Source: Pseudomonas sp. GM41(2012) | Lineage (GTDB): Bacteria > Pseudomonadota > Gammaproteobacteria > Pseudomonadales > Pseudomonadaceae | DNA: 64,000 bases | Assembly (NCBI RefSeq): GCF_000282315.2 | Contig: NZ_AKJN02000011.1 | Span: forward strand, 62,001-126,000 | Reading direction: 5' to 3' | Shown here: positions 51,114 to 58,659 of the stretch, piece by piece | How the letters are laid out: every line of letters begins with the position of its first letter | Position numbering within the stretch: position 1 is the stretch's first letter | The notes under the pieces: model-generated | The model's input: only the letters and a program-made list of their open reading frames with translations | Told to the model about the DNA's origin: nothing | The model's database searches: none | Position numbers and translations under genes: made by a program

Positions 51114-51896
51114 GTGAACGTAGCTCCAGTCCAATCGCTACACAGTGTCAAAGACCAGGTCAGCGCCGCCGAATGGCAGACCCGAGTTGATCTTGCCGCC
51201 TGCTATCGTCTGGTCGCCCTGCATGGCTGGGATGACCTGATTTTTACCCACATCTCGGCCAAGGTCCCCGGTACCGAAGACTTTCTGATCAACCCGTTCG
51301 GGCTGATGTTCCACGAGATTACTGCGTCCAGCCTGGTCAAGGTCGATCAGGCCGGCAACAAGCTGATGGACAGTCCTTACGAGATCAACCCGGCCGGTTA
51401 CACCATCCACAGCGCGGTGCACGAGGTTCGTCACGATGTCGTCTGCGTGCTGCACACCCACACCGCTGCCGGTGTCGCCGTGTCGGCGCAGAAACAAGGC
51501 ATTTTGCCGATCAGCCAACAATCGTTGTTTGTCCTGTCCAGCCTGGCTTATCACGCCTACGAAGGTGTTGCGCTTAACCATGAAGAGAAAGCGCGGCTGC
51601 AAGCCGATCTCGGCGAAAACAATTTCCTGATGCTGCACAACCACGGTCTGCTGACCTGCGGCGGCACCATCGCCGATACGTTCCTGATGATGTTCACCTT
51701 CCAGCGCGCCTGCGATATCCAGGTGCTGGCGCAGAACGGTGGCGCCGAGTTGATCGCCATCGAACCGCAGATTCTGGCGGGCGCCAAGGCGATGATCGCC
51801 GGCGTCACCAAAAGTGCTCAAGGGATGGGCGGCGCACTGGCCTGGCCAGCGCTGCTGCGCAAACTCGATAAACAAGACCCGGGTTATAAACTCTAA
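51114..51896 (+). CDS. Class II aldolase/adducin family protein
   Basis: A 260-residue metal-dependent class II aldolase/adducin-fold protein. Zinc-site histidines are in VCVLHTHTAAGVAVSAQ (about residue 108) and LMLHNHGLLTCG (about residue 180). Such proteins cleave sugar phosphates or act on other keto-acids; the substrate here is unknown. The start codon is GTG with GAGG nine bases upstream. It is the first gene of a three-gene group with an epoxide-hydrolase-like enzyme, whose ATG overlaps this stop (TAATG), and an SDR. Confidence 0.85.
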   Translation: MNVAPVQSLHSVKDQVSAAEWQTRVDLAACYRLVALHGWDDLIFTHISAKVPGTEDFLINPFGLMFHEITASSLVKVDQAGNKLMDSPYEINPAGYTIHSAVHEVRHDVVCVLHTHTAAGVAVSAQKQGILPISQQSLFVLSSLAYHAYEGVALNHEEKARLQADLGENNFLMLHNHGLLTCGGTIADTFLMMFTFQRACDIQVLAQNGGAELIAIEPQILAGAKAMIAGVTKSAQGMGGALAWPALLRKLDKQDPGYKL

Positions 51897-52798
51897 TGCC
51901 TCTCGCCGAGATTCCCCTGTGTGTCTGGCGCAAACGCGGCCAGACGTTCGTATTCCGTGGCCAGACCATCCGTTACTGGACGGCGGGGCAGGGTGAGCCA
52001 CTGTTGCTCATTCATGGCTTCCCGACCGCCAGTTGGGACTGGCATTTCCTCTGGCAGCCTCTGACCCAGCGCTATCGGGTGATTGCCTGCGACATGCTCG
52101 GCTTTGGTGATTCGGCCAAACCGGTGGACCACGAATACAGCCTGCTGGAGCAGGCCGATCTGCAACAGGCCTTGCTGGCACACCTGAAGGTCGAGCAGTC
52201 GGTGCACCTGTTGGCCCACGATTATGGCGACAGCGTGGCTCAGGAACTGTTGGCCCGGCATTACGAAGCGTGCATTCATATCGCCAGTTGTGTGTTCCTC
52301 AATGGCGGCCTGTTTCCCGAAACCCATCGTCCGATACTGATGCAAAAGCTCCTGCTCAGCCCCTTGGGCTGGATGATCGGGCGAGCCTTTTCCCGTGACG
52401 GTCTGGTGAGGAGTTTCCGGCAGATCTTCGGTCCGCATAGCCGCCCTACCGAGAGCGAGATGGATGATTTCTGGAGCCTGATCGAGAGCAATCACGGGCC
52501 ACGGATCATGCACAAATTGATCGCCTACATCCCTGAGCGGCGTGCCCAGCGCGAGCGTTGGGTCAGCGCAATGCAGCGTGGTGAAGTGCCGTTGCGGGTG
52601 ATCGATGGTGAGGTCGATCCGATCTCTGGCGTGCACATGGTCAAGCGTTATCGGGAACTGATCCCGAACCCGGACACGGTCTTGTTGCCCGGTATTGGTC
52701 ACTACCCGCAAACCGAGGCGCCGGGGCTGGTGCTCAAGCATTATCTGGAGTTTCGCGATCAGCTGGTTTCAACGCCGCGCAAGGTCGCCTGTTCCTGA
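51896..52798 (+). CDS. Alpha/beta hydrolase, epoxide hydrolase/MEST-like
   Basis: A 300-residue alpha/beta hydrolase. The nucleophile elbow is AHDYGDSVA (about residue 107), so the nucleophile is Asp as in epoxide hydrolases and dehalogenases, not Ser. The oxyanion loop is HGFPTASWDWHF, the acid is in IDGEVDPISG, and the catalytic His is in GIGHYPQTEAP. The layout resembles the MEST group. It is translationally coupled to the aldolase-like gene (TAATG). Substrate unknown; the SDR gene follows after 111 bases. Confidence 0.86.
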   Translation: MPLAEIPLCVWRKRGQTFVFRGQTIRYWTAGQGEPLLLIHGFPTASWDWHFLWQPLTQRYRVIACDMLGFGDSAKPVDHEYSLLEQADLQQALLAHLKVEQSVHLLAHDYGDSVAQELLARHYEACIHIASCVFLNGGLFPETHRPILMQKLLLSPLGWMIGRAFSRDGLVRSFRQIFGPHSRPTESEMDDFWSLIESNHGPRIMHKLIAYIPERRAQRERWVSAMQRGEVPLRVIDGEVDPISGVHMVKRYRELIPNPDTVLLPGIGHYPQTEAPGLVLKHYLEFRDQLVSTPRKVACS

Positions 52799-52909
52799 TT
52801 ATCCCCCAGCCTTATCGCGCACCATTCAGCCTCACCCCAGTTCGTTGTGACTCGCATTGCCGTGCCTGACACTGGAACTTATTGTCCCCTGGCCTGCTGG
52901 AGTCCCCCA

Positions 52910-53821
52910 ATGAATGAGTCTGTGCGCTTCGAAGATAAAGTCGTGATCATCACGGGTGCAGGCGGCGGCCTGGGCCGGGCCCACGCGCTGTTGTTCGCCA
53001 AACAGGGCGCCAAAGTGCTGGTCAACGATCTCGGCGGTTCGGCTCAGGGCGAAGGCGCAAACGCTTCGGCGGCCGACCGGGTGGTGGCCGAAATTCGTGA
53101 GGCCGGTGGCATCGCCGAGGCCAACCATGATTCCGTCACCGACGGCGACAAAATCGTTCAGAACGCCTTGGACACCTTCGGTCGCGTCGATGTAGTGGTC
53201 AACAACGCCGGGATCCTGCGGGACAAAACCTTCCACAAAATGGAAGACGCCGATTGGGACCTGGTTTACCGCGTCCACGTCGAAGGCGCCTATAAAGTCA
53301 CCCGCGCCGCCTGGCCGCACCTGCGCGAGCAAAATTATGGCCGCGTGATTTTCACCGCTTCGACTTCGGGCATCTACGGCAACTTCGGTCAGTCCAACTA
53401 CGGCATGGCCAAACTTGGTCTCTACGGCCTGACCCGTACCCTGGCCATTGAAGGTCGCAAGAACAACATCCTGGTCAACGCAATCGCGCCTACTGGCGGC
53501 ACGCGCATGACTGAAGGCCTGATCCCGCCGCAAGTCTTCGAACAACTCAAGCCGGAACTGGTCAGCCCGCTGGTGGTGTACCTCGCCAGTGAGAACTGCC
53601 AGGAAACCTCCGGGCTGTTTGAAGTCGGTGGCGGCTGGATGGGCAAGGTGCGCTGGGAACGAAGCCTCGGCGCGGGGTTTGATCCGCGGATTGGGTTCTC
53701 GCCGGAAGATGTGGCGGCGCATTGGCAGCAGATCTGCGATTTCGAAGGCGCGGCGCATCCGCAGGACAATCTTGAAGCGCTGAAGGAAATGATGGCGAAT
53801 TTGCAGAAGTATTCGATTTAA
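52910..53821 (+). CDS. SDR-family 3-hydroxyacyl-CoA dehydrogenase-like protein
   Basis: A 303-residue short-chain dehydrogenase of the peroxisomal multifunctional enzyme 2 type. The NAD site is TGAGGGLGRAHALLFAKQGA, then VNDLGGSAQGEG and VNNAGILRDKTF, with the catalytic Ser-Tyr-Lys in TSGIYGNFGQSNYGMAKLG. A C-terminal extension beyond the SDR core (about residues 245-303) is as in MFE-2 proteins. Probably oxidises a 3-hydroxyacyl-CoA. The ATG at 52910 is chosen; 21 upstream codons are open. A hairpin follows. Confidence 0.9.
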   Translation: MNESVRFEDKVVIITGAGGGLGRAHALLFAKQGAKVLVNDLGGSAQGEGANASAADRVVAEIREAGGIAEANHDSVTDGDKIVQNALDTFGRVDVVVNNAGILRDKTFHKMEDADWDLVYRVHVEGAYKVTRAAWPHLREQNYGRVIFTASTSGIYGNFGQSNYGMAKLGLYGLTRTLAIEGRKNNILVNAIAPTGGTRMTEGLIPPQVFEQLKPELVSPLVVYLASENCQETSGLFEVGGGWMGKVRWERSLGAGFDPRIGFSPEDVAAHWQQICDFEGAAHPQDNLEALKEMMANLQKYSI

Positions 53822-53826
53822 TGGAA

Positions 53827-53860
53827 ACCAGCAAGGTCACCATTTTTTGACCTTGCTGGT
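53827..53860. terminator. Bidirectional hairpin between SDR and amidase genes
   Basis: A perfect 13-bp stem (ACCAGCAAGGTCA and complement) with an 8-base CCATTTTT loop, between converging genes. Neither side has a long T run, so efficiency is uncertain. Confidence 0.7.
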
Positions 53861-53899
53861 TCTTGATAGTCGGTTCCGACATCTGGTTTGCAGTGGTTT

Positions 53900-54667
53900 T
53901 CAAGGAAAATACTTGTGAACCAATGCCGCCAGATTCGCTGCCGTTTGCGCATCTATGATCCCGTCGTACATTTCCGGGCGAAAGTGCAGCTGAAAGGCCC
54001 GAACAAGGTGTGTGAAGCCTTGTTCGGTTGATGCGCCGGAAACGTCGTACCCGTAAGTCTTGAACAGTTTGAGCAAGTCGCTTCGGGCTGGAATGCCGGT
54101 CTCGCAATATTGCTGCAGATAGATATCTCGGGTGGCTTCGTCGAACCAGGCACCGACGCCTTTCAAGTAAAGGGCATGCCAGGGGAATTTCGGCCCTGGG
54201 TCACTCTTGCGGCCGACCGCAATATCCGAATGCCCCAGAACCTGGGTCGGGCTGATATCCGGGTAACGTTCAAGGATGTTTAACGCCAATTCTTCAATGG
54301 CGGCAATTTGTTCTGGCTGATACGGCGGAAAGTTGAAAACCCCTTGGCTAAACGTTGCAAGGTTGACGATTTCAACGCCGATAGACGTGTCGTTCAGATT
54401 ACTTCGATTGCCCCAGGTGCTGACGCCTGCATGCCACGCGCGCTTGGTTTCGTCGACGAGATTGAAAACTTCCTGCCCGGTATAACCTGCTTTCAAGTAG
54501 CTCGGATCGGTGATGTCGGGAACCAGGTAGTGGGCGCTGACATTCGGACCGATGAGTGCATTGACCGAACTGGAGAAGTTGCCGGCTGTGTAGTGGAAGA
54601 TCAGAAAGCGTACGCGGGTGTTGAAGCTTTTGGTGGAGCGGTACTTGTTGTAGTCGATAGGTTTCAT
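53900..54667 (-). CDS. AmpDh3-like N-acetylmuramoyl-L-alanine amidase
   Basis: A 255-residue zinc amidase_2 protein. H25 (IFHYTAGN), H146 (LGHSDIAVG) and D156 (SDPGPKFPW) fit the zinc ligands, with E99 as the catalytic acid. A C-terminal helical peptidoglycan-binding-like part includes FQLHFRPEMYDGIIDAQTAANL. The whole pattern, starting IDYNKYR...VRFLIFHYTA, is that of P. aeruginosa AmpDh3 (PA0807), a type VI secreted cell-wall amidase. There is no signal peptide or lipobox, in contrast to AmiD. No T6SS or immunity gene is adjacent, so an attacking role is only an inference. Confidence 0.88.
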   Translation of the reverse strand: MKPIDYNKYRSTKSFNTRVRFLIFHYTAGNFSSSVNALIGPNVSAHYLVPDITDPSYLKAGYTGQEVFNLVDETKRAWHAGVSTWGNRSNLNDTSIGVEIVNLATFSQGVFNFPPYQPEQIAAIEELALNILERYPDISPTQVLGHSDIAVGRKSDPGPKFPWHALYLKGVGAWFDEATRDIYLQQYCETGIPARSDLLKLFKTYGYDVSGASTEQGFTHLVRAFQLHFRPEMYDGIIDAQTAANLAALVHKYFP

Positions 54668-54883
54668 GAACAGATTGCTCGCAATTAATTGGGTTAGAGT
54701 CAGCGTGCAAAAGAATGGCTGACTTGTTTTTAACCTTAATCGCGAGGGTGCTTCGCGTGATTACAGATCTATGTAGTCGCTTTCCGAGAGGTGTGTAGGT
54801 AATAGAAAGTTAGAGTGGATTAAGTAATGGGCGCCACTTTTACTTCTGCAAATCTTTGCCATCGCTATAAAACCATCCCCCAT

Positions 54884-54911
54884 AAAAAAGGCCGCTGCAA
54901 ACGCAGCGGCC
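54884..54911 (-). terminator. Strong minus-strand terminator without an obvious gene
   Basis: Read on the minus strand: GGCCGCTGC-GTTT-GCAGCGGCC, a perfect 9-bp GC-rich stem, followed by six T. It must end a leftward transcript arising somewhere in 54912-55110, where no ordinary gene is visible. Confidence 0.85.
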
Positions 54912-54948
54912 AAAGTAAGACGATTGATCAAGGAGCAATAAATCAACG

Positions 54949-54978
54949 TCAGTGAACACGGGGCGATGAGTCGAACAT
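54949..54978 (-). CDS. Possible 9-residue leader-like ORF
   Basis: On the minus strand ATG TTC GAC TCA TCG CCC CGT GTT CAC TGA (MFDSSPRVH), preceded by AGGAG at a 6-base distance. It lies just upstream of the terminator at 54911. Tiny frames with good ribosome sites do occur by chance; it is listed because of the strong site and nearby terminator. Confidence 0.25.
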   Translation of the reverse strand: MFDSSPRVH

Positions 54979-55334
54979 CTTCAACTCCTCTGAAATCTGT
55001 TACCCATGGCGTGGACTGGCCACCGCCATTGTTTCGTGCTTTCCGGCCGTTTGCCGTGAAAGCCCGGCAAGAATAAGGCCTTGAGCCAAAAGGAAAAATA
55101 GCGATTCATGACATGAACTGTTGCAGCATGAGTAACAGTGCTGACAGACCCCTCCCACACGCCATGCGTCGCGTTGATAACCCCCCATCCAGCCCATCCA
55201 TAACCGGCGCAAAACGCCGCCCCATGCGGGCATTCATCCTTTGGAGGTACACCGCGAATACCTCCTTGGTGCGCTTATCGCTCCCAACGTGCGGCAGTAG
55301 GGTGGGGCCTTCTGTCACTCACCGGGGAAGACGC

Positions 55335-57128
55335 ATGACAAAAACAACAATGCGCGCCATCTTCACACCGCAAGCGCTCGCCGCTGCGGTTGCCTTGGGT
55401 TGCTGCGCCCAGGCGCAGGCTGTTTCATTCAACATCGGGGAAATCGAGGGGACCTTCGACTCTTCGCTGTCCGTCGGCGCGAGCTGGGGCATGCGTGATG
55501 CCGACAAGTCTCTAGTGGGCACGGTCAACGGTGGTACGGGCCAGTCTTCGACCGGGGATGACGGGCGGCTGAACTTCAAGAAGGGCGAAACCTTCTCCAA
55601 GATATTCAAGGGTATTCATGACCTCGAATTGAAGTACGGCGACACCGGGGTGTTCGTGCGGGGCAAGTACTGGTACGACTTCGAACTCAAGGACGAGGAT
55701 CGCGAGTTCAAACCGATCAGTGACAGCGGCCGTAAAGAAGGCGCCAAGTCTTCCGGGGCGCAGTTGCTCGACGCCTTCGTCTATCACAACTATTCCATCG
55801 CCGATCTGCCGGGCACTGTGCGCGCCGGTAAGCAGGTGGTCAGTTGGGGTGAAAGTACCTTCATCGGCAACTCGATCAACAGCATCAACCCGATCGACGT
55901 TTCAGCGTTCCGCCGTCCTGGCGCCGAAATCAAGGAAGGCCTGATTCCGGTGAACATGCTGTTCGCCTCCCAAAGCCTGACCGACCAACTCTCGGTGGAA
56001 GGTTTCTATCAACTGGAGTGGGACCAGACTGTCGTCGACAACTGCGGCACCTTCTTCGGCAACGACGTGGTGGCAGACGGCTGCAACAAGAATTACACGG
56101 TTGCCAGCCCGGCGATCGCACCGTTGCAACCGATCGCTGCAGCGTTTGGCCAAGGCTTCGAAGTCAGTAGGGAAGGTGTGATCGTCCCGCGCGGAGGGGA
56201 CCGCGATGCTCGCGATTCCGGGCAGTGGGGGACGGCGCTGCGCTGGCTCGGCGACGATACCGAGTACGGCCTGTACTTCATGAACTATCACAGCCGTAGC
56301 CCGACGGTCGGCACTACCACTGCCGGCCTGACAACGCTGGCACGGATCCCGGCCATCGTCGGTGCCGCCAACAGAATCGCGCCCGGTACCGGGTCGGCAC
56401 TGGCTCAGAGTGTGATGCTCGGACGCGGCCAGTATTACCTTGAGTACCCGGAAGACATTCGTCTCTATGGCGCGAGCTTTTCCACCACCTTGTCTACCGG
56501 TACGGCGTGGACCGGCGAGATCAGCTATCGCCCCAACGCTCCGGTGCAAGTCAACACCAACGACCTGACCCTGGCCTTGCTCAACCCGATCGCAGGCGGC
56601 GCGGCATCGCCTATCGCCACCACGCCAGGTGCCGACAACAAAGGCTACCGCCGCAAGGAAGTGACCCAGGTCCAGAGCACCCTGACGCACTTTTTCGACC
56701 AAGTGCTGGGTGCCCAGCGGCTGACCCTGGTCGGTGAGGCGGCGGTGGTGCACGTCGGTGGCCTGGAGTCGCGAACCAAGCTGCGTTACGGCCGTGACTC
56801 GGTCTATGGCCAATACGGTTTTGGCGGCGATACCGACGGTTTCGTCACCTCGACTTCCTGGGGCTACCGCGCCCGGGCAATTCTCGATTACGCCAACGTG
56901 ATCGGCGGGATCAACCTCAAGCCCAACCTGTCCTGGTCCCACGACGTCGCCGGCTACGGCCCCAACGGTCTGTTTAACGAAGGCGCCAAGGCCGTCAGCG
57001 TCGGCGTCGATGCCGACTACCGCAACACCTATACCGCGAGCCTCAGTTACACCGATTTCTTCGGCGGTGACTACAACACCCTGGAAGACCGCGACTTCCT
57101 GGCGCTGAGCTTCGGCGTGAACTTCTGA
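55335..57128 (+). CDS. DUF1302 family outer-membrane-like protein
   Basis: A 597-residue exported protein. The signal peptide ends near AVALGCCAQAQAVS, and the DUF1302 pattern follows: FNIGEIEGTFDSSLSVGASW, then LKYGDTGVFVRGKYWYDFEL and VVSWGESTFIGNSINSINPI. Alternating hydrophobic strands and the final Phe (LSFGVNF) suggest a beta-barrel outer-membrane protein. DUF1302 and DUF1329 genes occur as pairs in Pseudomonas and related bacteria; proposed roles in export or uptake of hydrophobic compounds are not settled. The ATG at 55335 follows GGGGAAG. A MalT-like regulator is downstream. Confidence 0.88.
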   Translation: MTKTTMRAIFTPQALAAAVALGCCAQAQAVSFNIGEIEGTFDSSLSVGASWGMRDADKSLVGTVNGGTGQSSTGDDGRLNFKKGETFSKIFKGIHDLELKYGDTGVFVRGKYWYDFELKDEDREFKPISDSGRKEGAKSSGAQLLDAFVYHNYSIADLPGTVRAGKQVVSWGESTFIGNSINSINPIDVSAFRRPGAEIKEGLIPVNMLFASQSLTDQLSVEGFYQLEWDQTVVDNCGTFFGNDVVADGCNKNYTVASPAIAPLQPIAAAFGQGFEVSREGVIVPRGGDRDARDSGQWGTALRWLGDDTEYGLYFMNYHSRSPTVGTTTAGLTTLARIPAIVGAANRIAPGTGSALAQSVMLGRGQYYLEYPEDIRLYGASFSTTLSTGTAWTGEISYRPNAPVQVNTNDLTLALLNPIAGGAASPIATTPGADNKGYRRKEVTQVQSTLTHFFDQVLGAQRLTLVGEAAVVHVGGLESRTKLRYGRDSVYGQYGFGGDTDGFVTSTSWGYRARAILDYANVIGGINLKPNLSWSHDVAGYGPNGLFNEGAKAVSVGVDADYRNTYTASLSYTDFFGGDYNTLEDRDFLALSFGVNF

Positions 57129-57151
57129 TCTGGCTGAGAAGGATGAATTTG

Positions 57152-58519
57152 ATGCGCAAGATGATTCTGCAATGCGGCGCCCTGGCCTTGAGTCTGCTGG
57201 CTGCCAACGTGATGGCGGCGGTCTCGCCGGAAGAAGCCAACAAGCTGGGCACCAGCCTCACGCCGGTGGGCGCCGAGAAGGCCGGCAATGCCGATGGCTC
57301 GATCCCGGCATGGACCGGTGGCATCCCGAAAAACGCTGGCGCAGTCGACAGCAAAGGTTTCCTGGCCGACCCGTTCGCCAGTGAAAAACCGCTGTTCACC
57401 ATCACCGCCGCGACGGTCGACAAGTACAAGGACAAGCTCTCGGATGGCCAGGTAGCGATGTTCAAGCGCTACCCGGAAACCTACAAGATCCCAGTCTATC
57501 CGACCCACCGCACCGTGGCCCTACCCCCGGAGATTTACGAGTCGGCCAAGCGCAGCGCACTGAACGTGAACAGCATCAACGACGGTAACGGCCTGGCCAA
57601 CTTCACCGGCAACCGCTACTACGCCTTCCCGATTCCGAAGACCGGCGTCGAAGTGCTGTGGAACCACATCACCCGCTATCACGGCGGCAACCTGCGCCGG
57701 ATCATCACTCAGGTGACCCCGCAAACGAACGGCAGCTACACGCCGATCCGCTTCGAAGAAGAGATCGCCGTACCGCAACTGATGAAGGACCTGGACCCGG
57801 AAAAAGCCGCCAACGTGCTGACCTTCTTCAAGCAATCGGTGACGGCACCTGCGCGTCTGGCGGGTAACGTGTTGCTGGTGCACGAAACCCTCGATCAGGT
57901 GAAAGAGCCGCGTCTGGCGTGGATCTACAACGCCGGCCAGCGTCGTGTGCGTCGCGCACCGCAAGTGGCTTATGACGGGCCGGGTACTGCGGCGGACGGC
58001 CTGCGCACGTCCGACAACTTCGACATGTTCTCCGGCGCACCGGATCGCTACGACTGGAAACTGGTCGGCAAGAAGGAAATGTACATCCCTTACAACAGCT
58101 ACAAACTCGACTCGCCGAGCCTCAAGTACGACGACATCGTCAAGGCTGGGCACATCAATCAGGACCTGACCCGTTATGAGTTACACCGGGTCTGGGAAGT
58201 GATCGGTACGGTCAAGCCGAGCGAACGGCATATCTACGCCAAACGCCACATGTACCTCGACGAAGACAGCTGGCAAGTGGCACTGGCGGACCACTACGAC
58301 GGTCGCGGTCAGCTGTGGCGAGTAGCTGAGGGGCACGCTCAGTACTACTACGATCACCAGACTCCGGCCTACACCCTCGAAGCGCTCTACGACATCATTG
58401 CCGGCCGATACATTGCCCTGGGAATGAAGAACGAAGAGAAGCACAGTTTCGAATTCGGCTTCGAAGCCAAGGCTGCCGACTACACGCCATCGGCCTTGCG
58501 CGCCGAGGGCGTTCGGTAA
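57152..58519 (+). CDS. DUF1329 family exported protein
   Basis: A 455-residue protein with a signal peptide (ALALSLLAANVMAAVS) and the DUF1329 pattern (GTSLTPVGAEKAGNADGSIPAW, then TRYHGGNLRRIITQVTPQTNG). The fold is thought to be LolB-like, so a periplasmic or outer-membrane lipid- or ligand-handling role is possible. It follows the DUF1302 gene by 23 bases. Two ATGs are in frame. The one at 57152 is favoured because AAGGA lies 8 bases before it, whereas 57143 directly abuts the same site. A terminator follows. Confidence 0.88.
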   Translation: MRKMILQCGALALSLLAANVMAAVSPEEANKLGTSLTPVGAEKAGNADGSIPAWTGGIPKNAGAVDSKGFLADPFASEKPLFTITAATVDKYKDKLSDGQVAMFKRYPETYKIPVYPTHRTVALPPEIYESAKRSALNVNSINDGNGLANFTGNRYYAFPIPKTGVEVLWNHITRYHGGNLRRIITQVTPQTNGSYTPIRFEEEIAVPQLMKDLDPEKAANVLTFFKQSVTAPARLAGNVLLVHETLDQVKEPRLAWIYNAGQRRVRRAPQVAYDGPGTAADGLRTSDNFDMFSGAPDRYDWKLVGKKEMYIPYNSYKLDSPSLKYDDIVKAGHINQDLTRYELHRVWEVIGTVKPSERHIYAKRHMYLDEDSWQVALADHYDGRGQLWRVAEGHAQYYYDHQTPAYTLEALYDIIAGRYIALGMKNEEKHSFEFGFEAKAADYTPSALRAEGVR

Positions 58520-58542
58520 GGGTTTTGATACATCGGCAGTAC

Positions 58543-58570
58543 AAAAGGCGACCGGGTGGTCGCCTTTTTT
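58543..58570 (+). terminator. Terminator after the DUF1329 gene
   Basis: AAGGCGACC-GGGT-GGTCGCC stem with an A run before it and six T after it, 24 bases after the stop. It separates the DUF1302/DUF1329 operon from the LuxR gene. Confidence 0.92.
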
Positions 58571-58659
58571 ATGGCTGCCAATCAGCGTGCTGAATACTTC
58601 TCAACAAGCGGGTTAGAGAGGGCTAGGGTTGCCGGACAATTATAAAAAGGCACGCCGCA

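Larger units (their letters stand above)
54668..55334. other. Gene-poor 667-base region
   Basis: No convincing protein gene. It contains the amidase promoter area near 54670-54760 and a strong minus-strand terminator at 54884-54911. There is also a 9-codon minus-strand frame with a good ribosome site (54949-54978), and the promoter and leader of the DUF1302 gene. The 54670-54900 part is AT-richer than its surroundings. An open frame at 54761-54946 (minus) runs through the terminator hairpin and is not credible. Confidence 0.6.

Noticed and set aside
54761..54946. 61-codon minus-strand frame with a hydrophobic stretch
   Set aside because: It runs through the terminator hairpin that creates the hydrophobic part, and it lacks a ribosome site.
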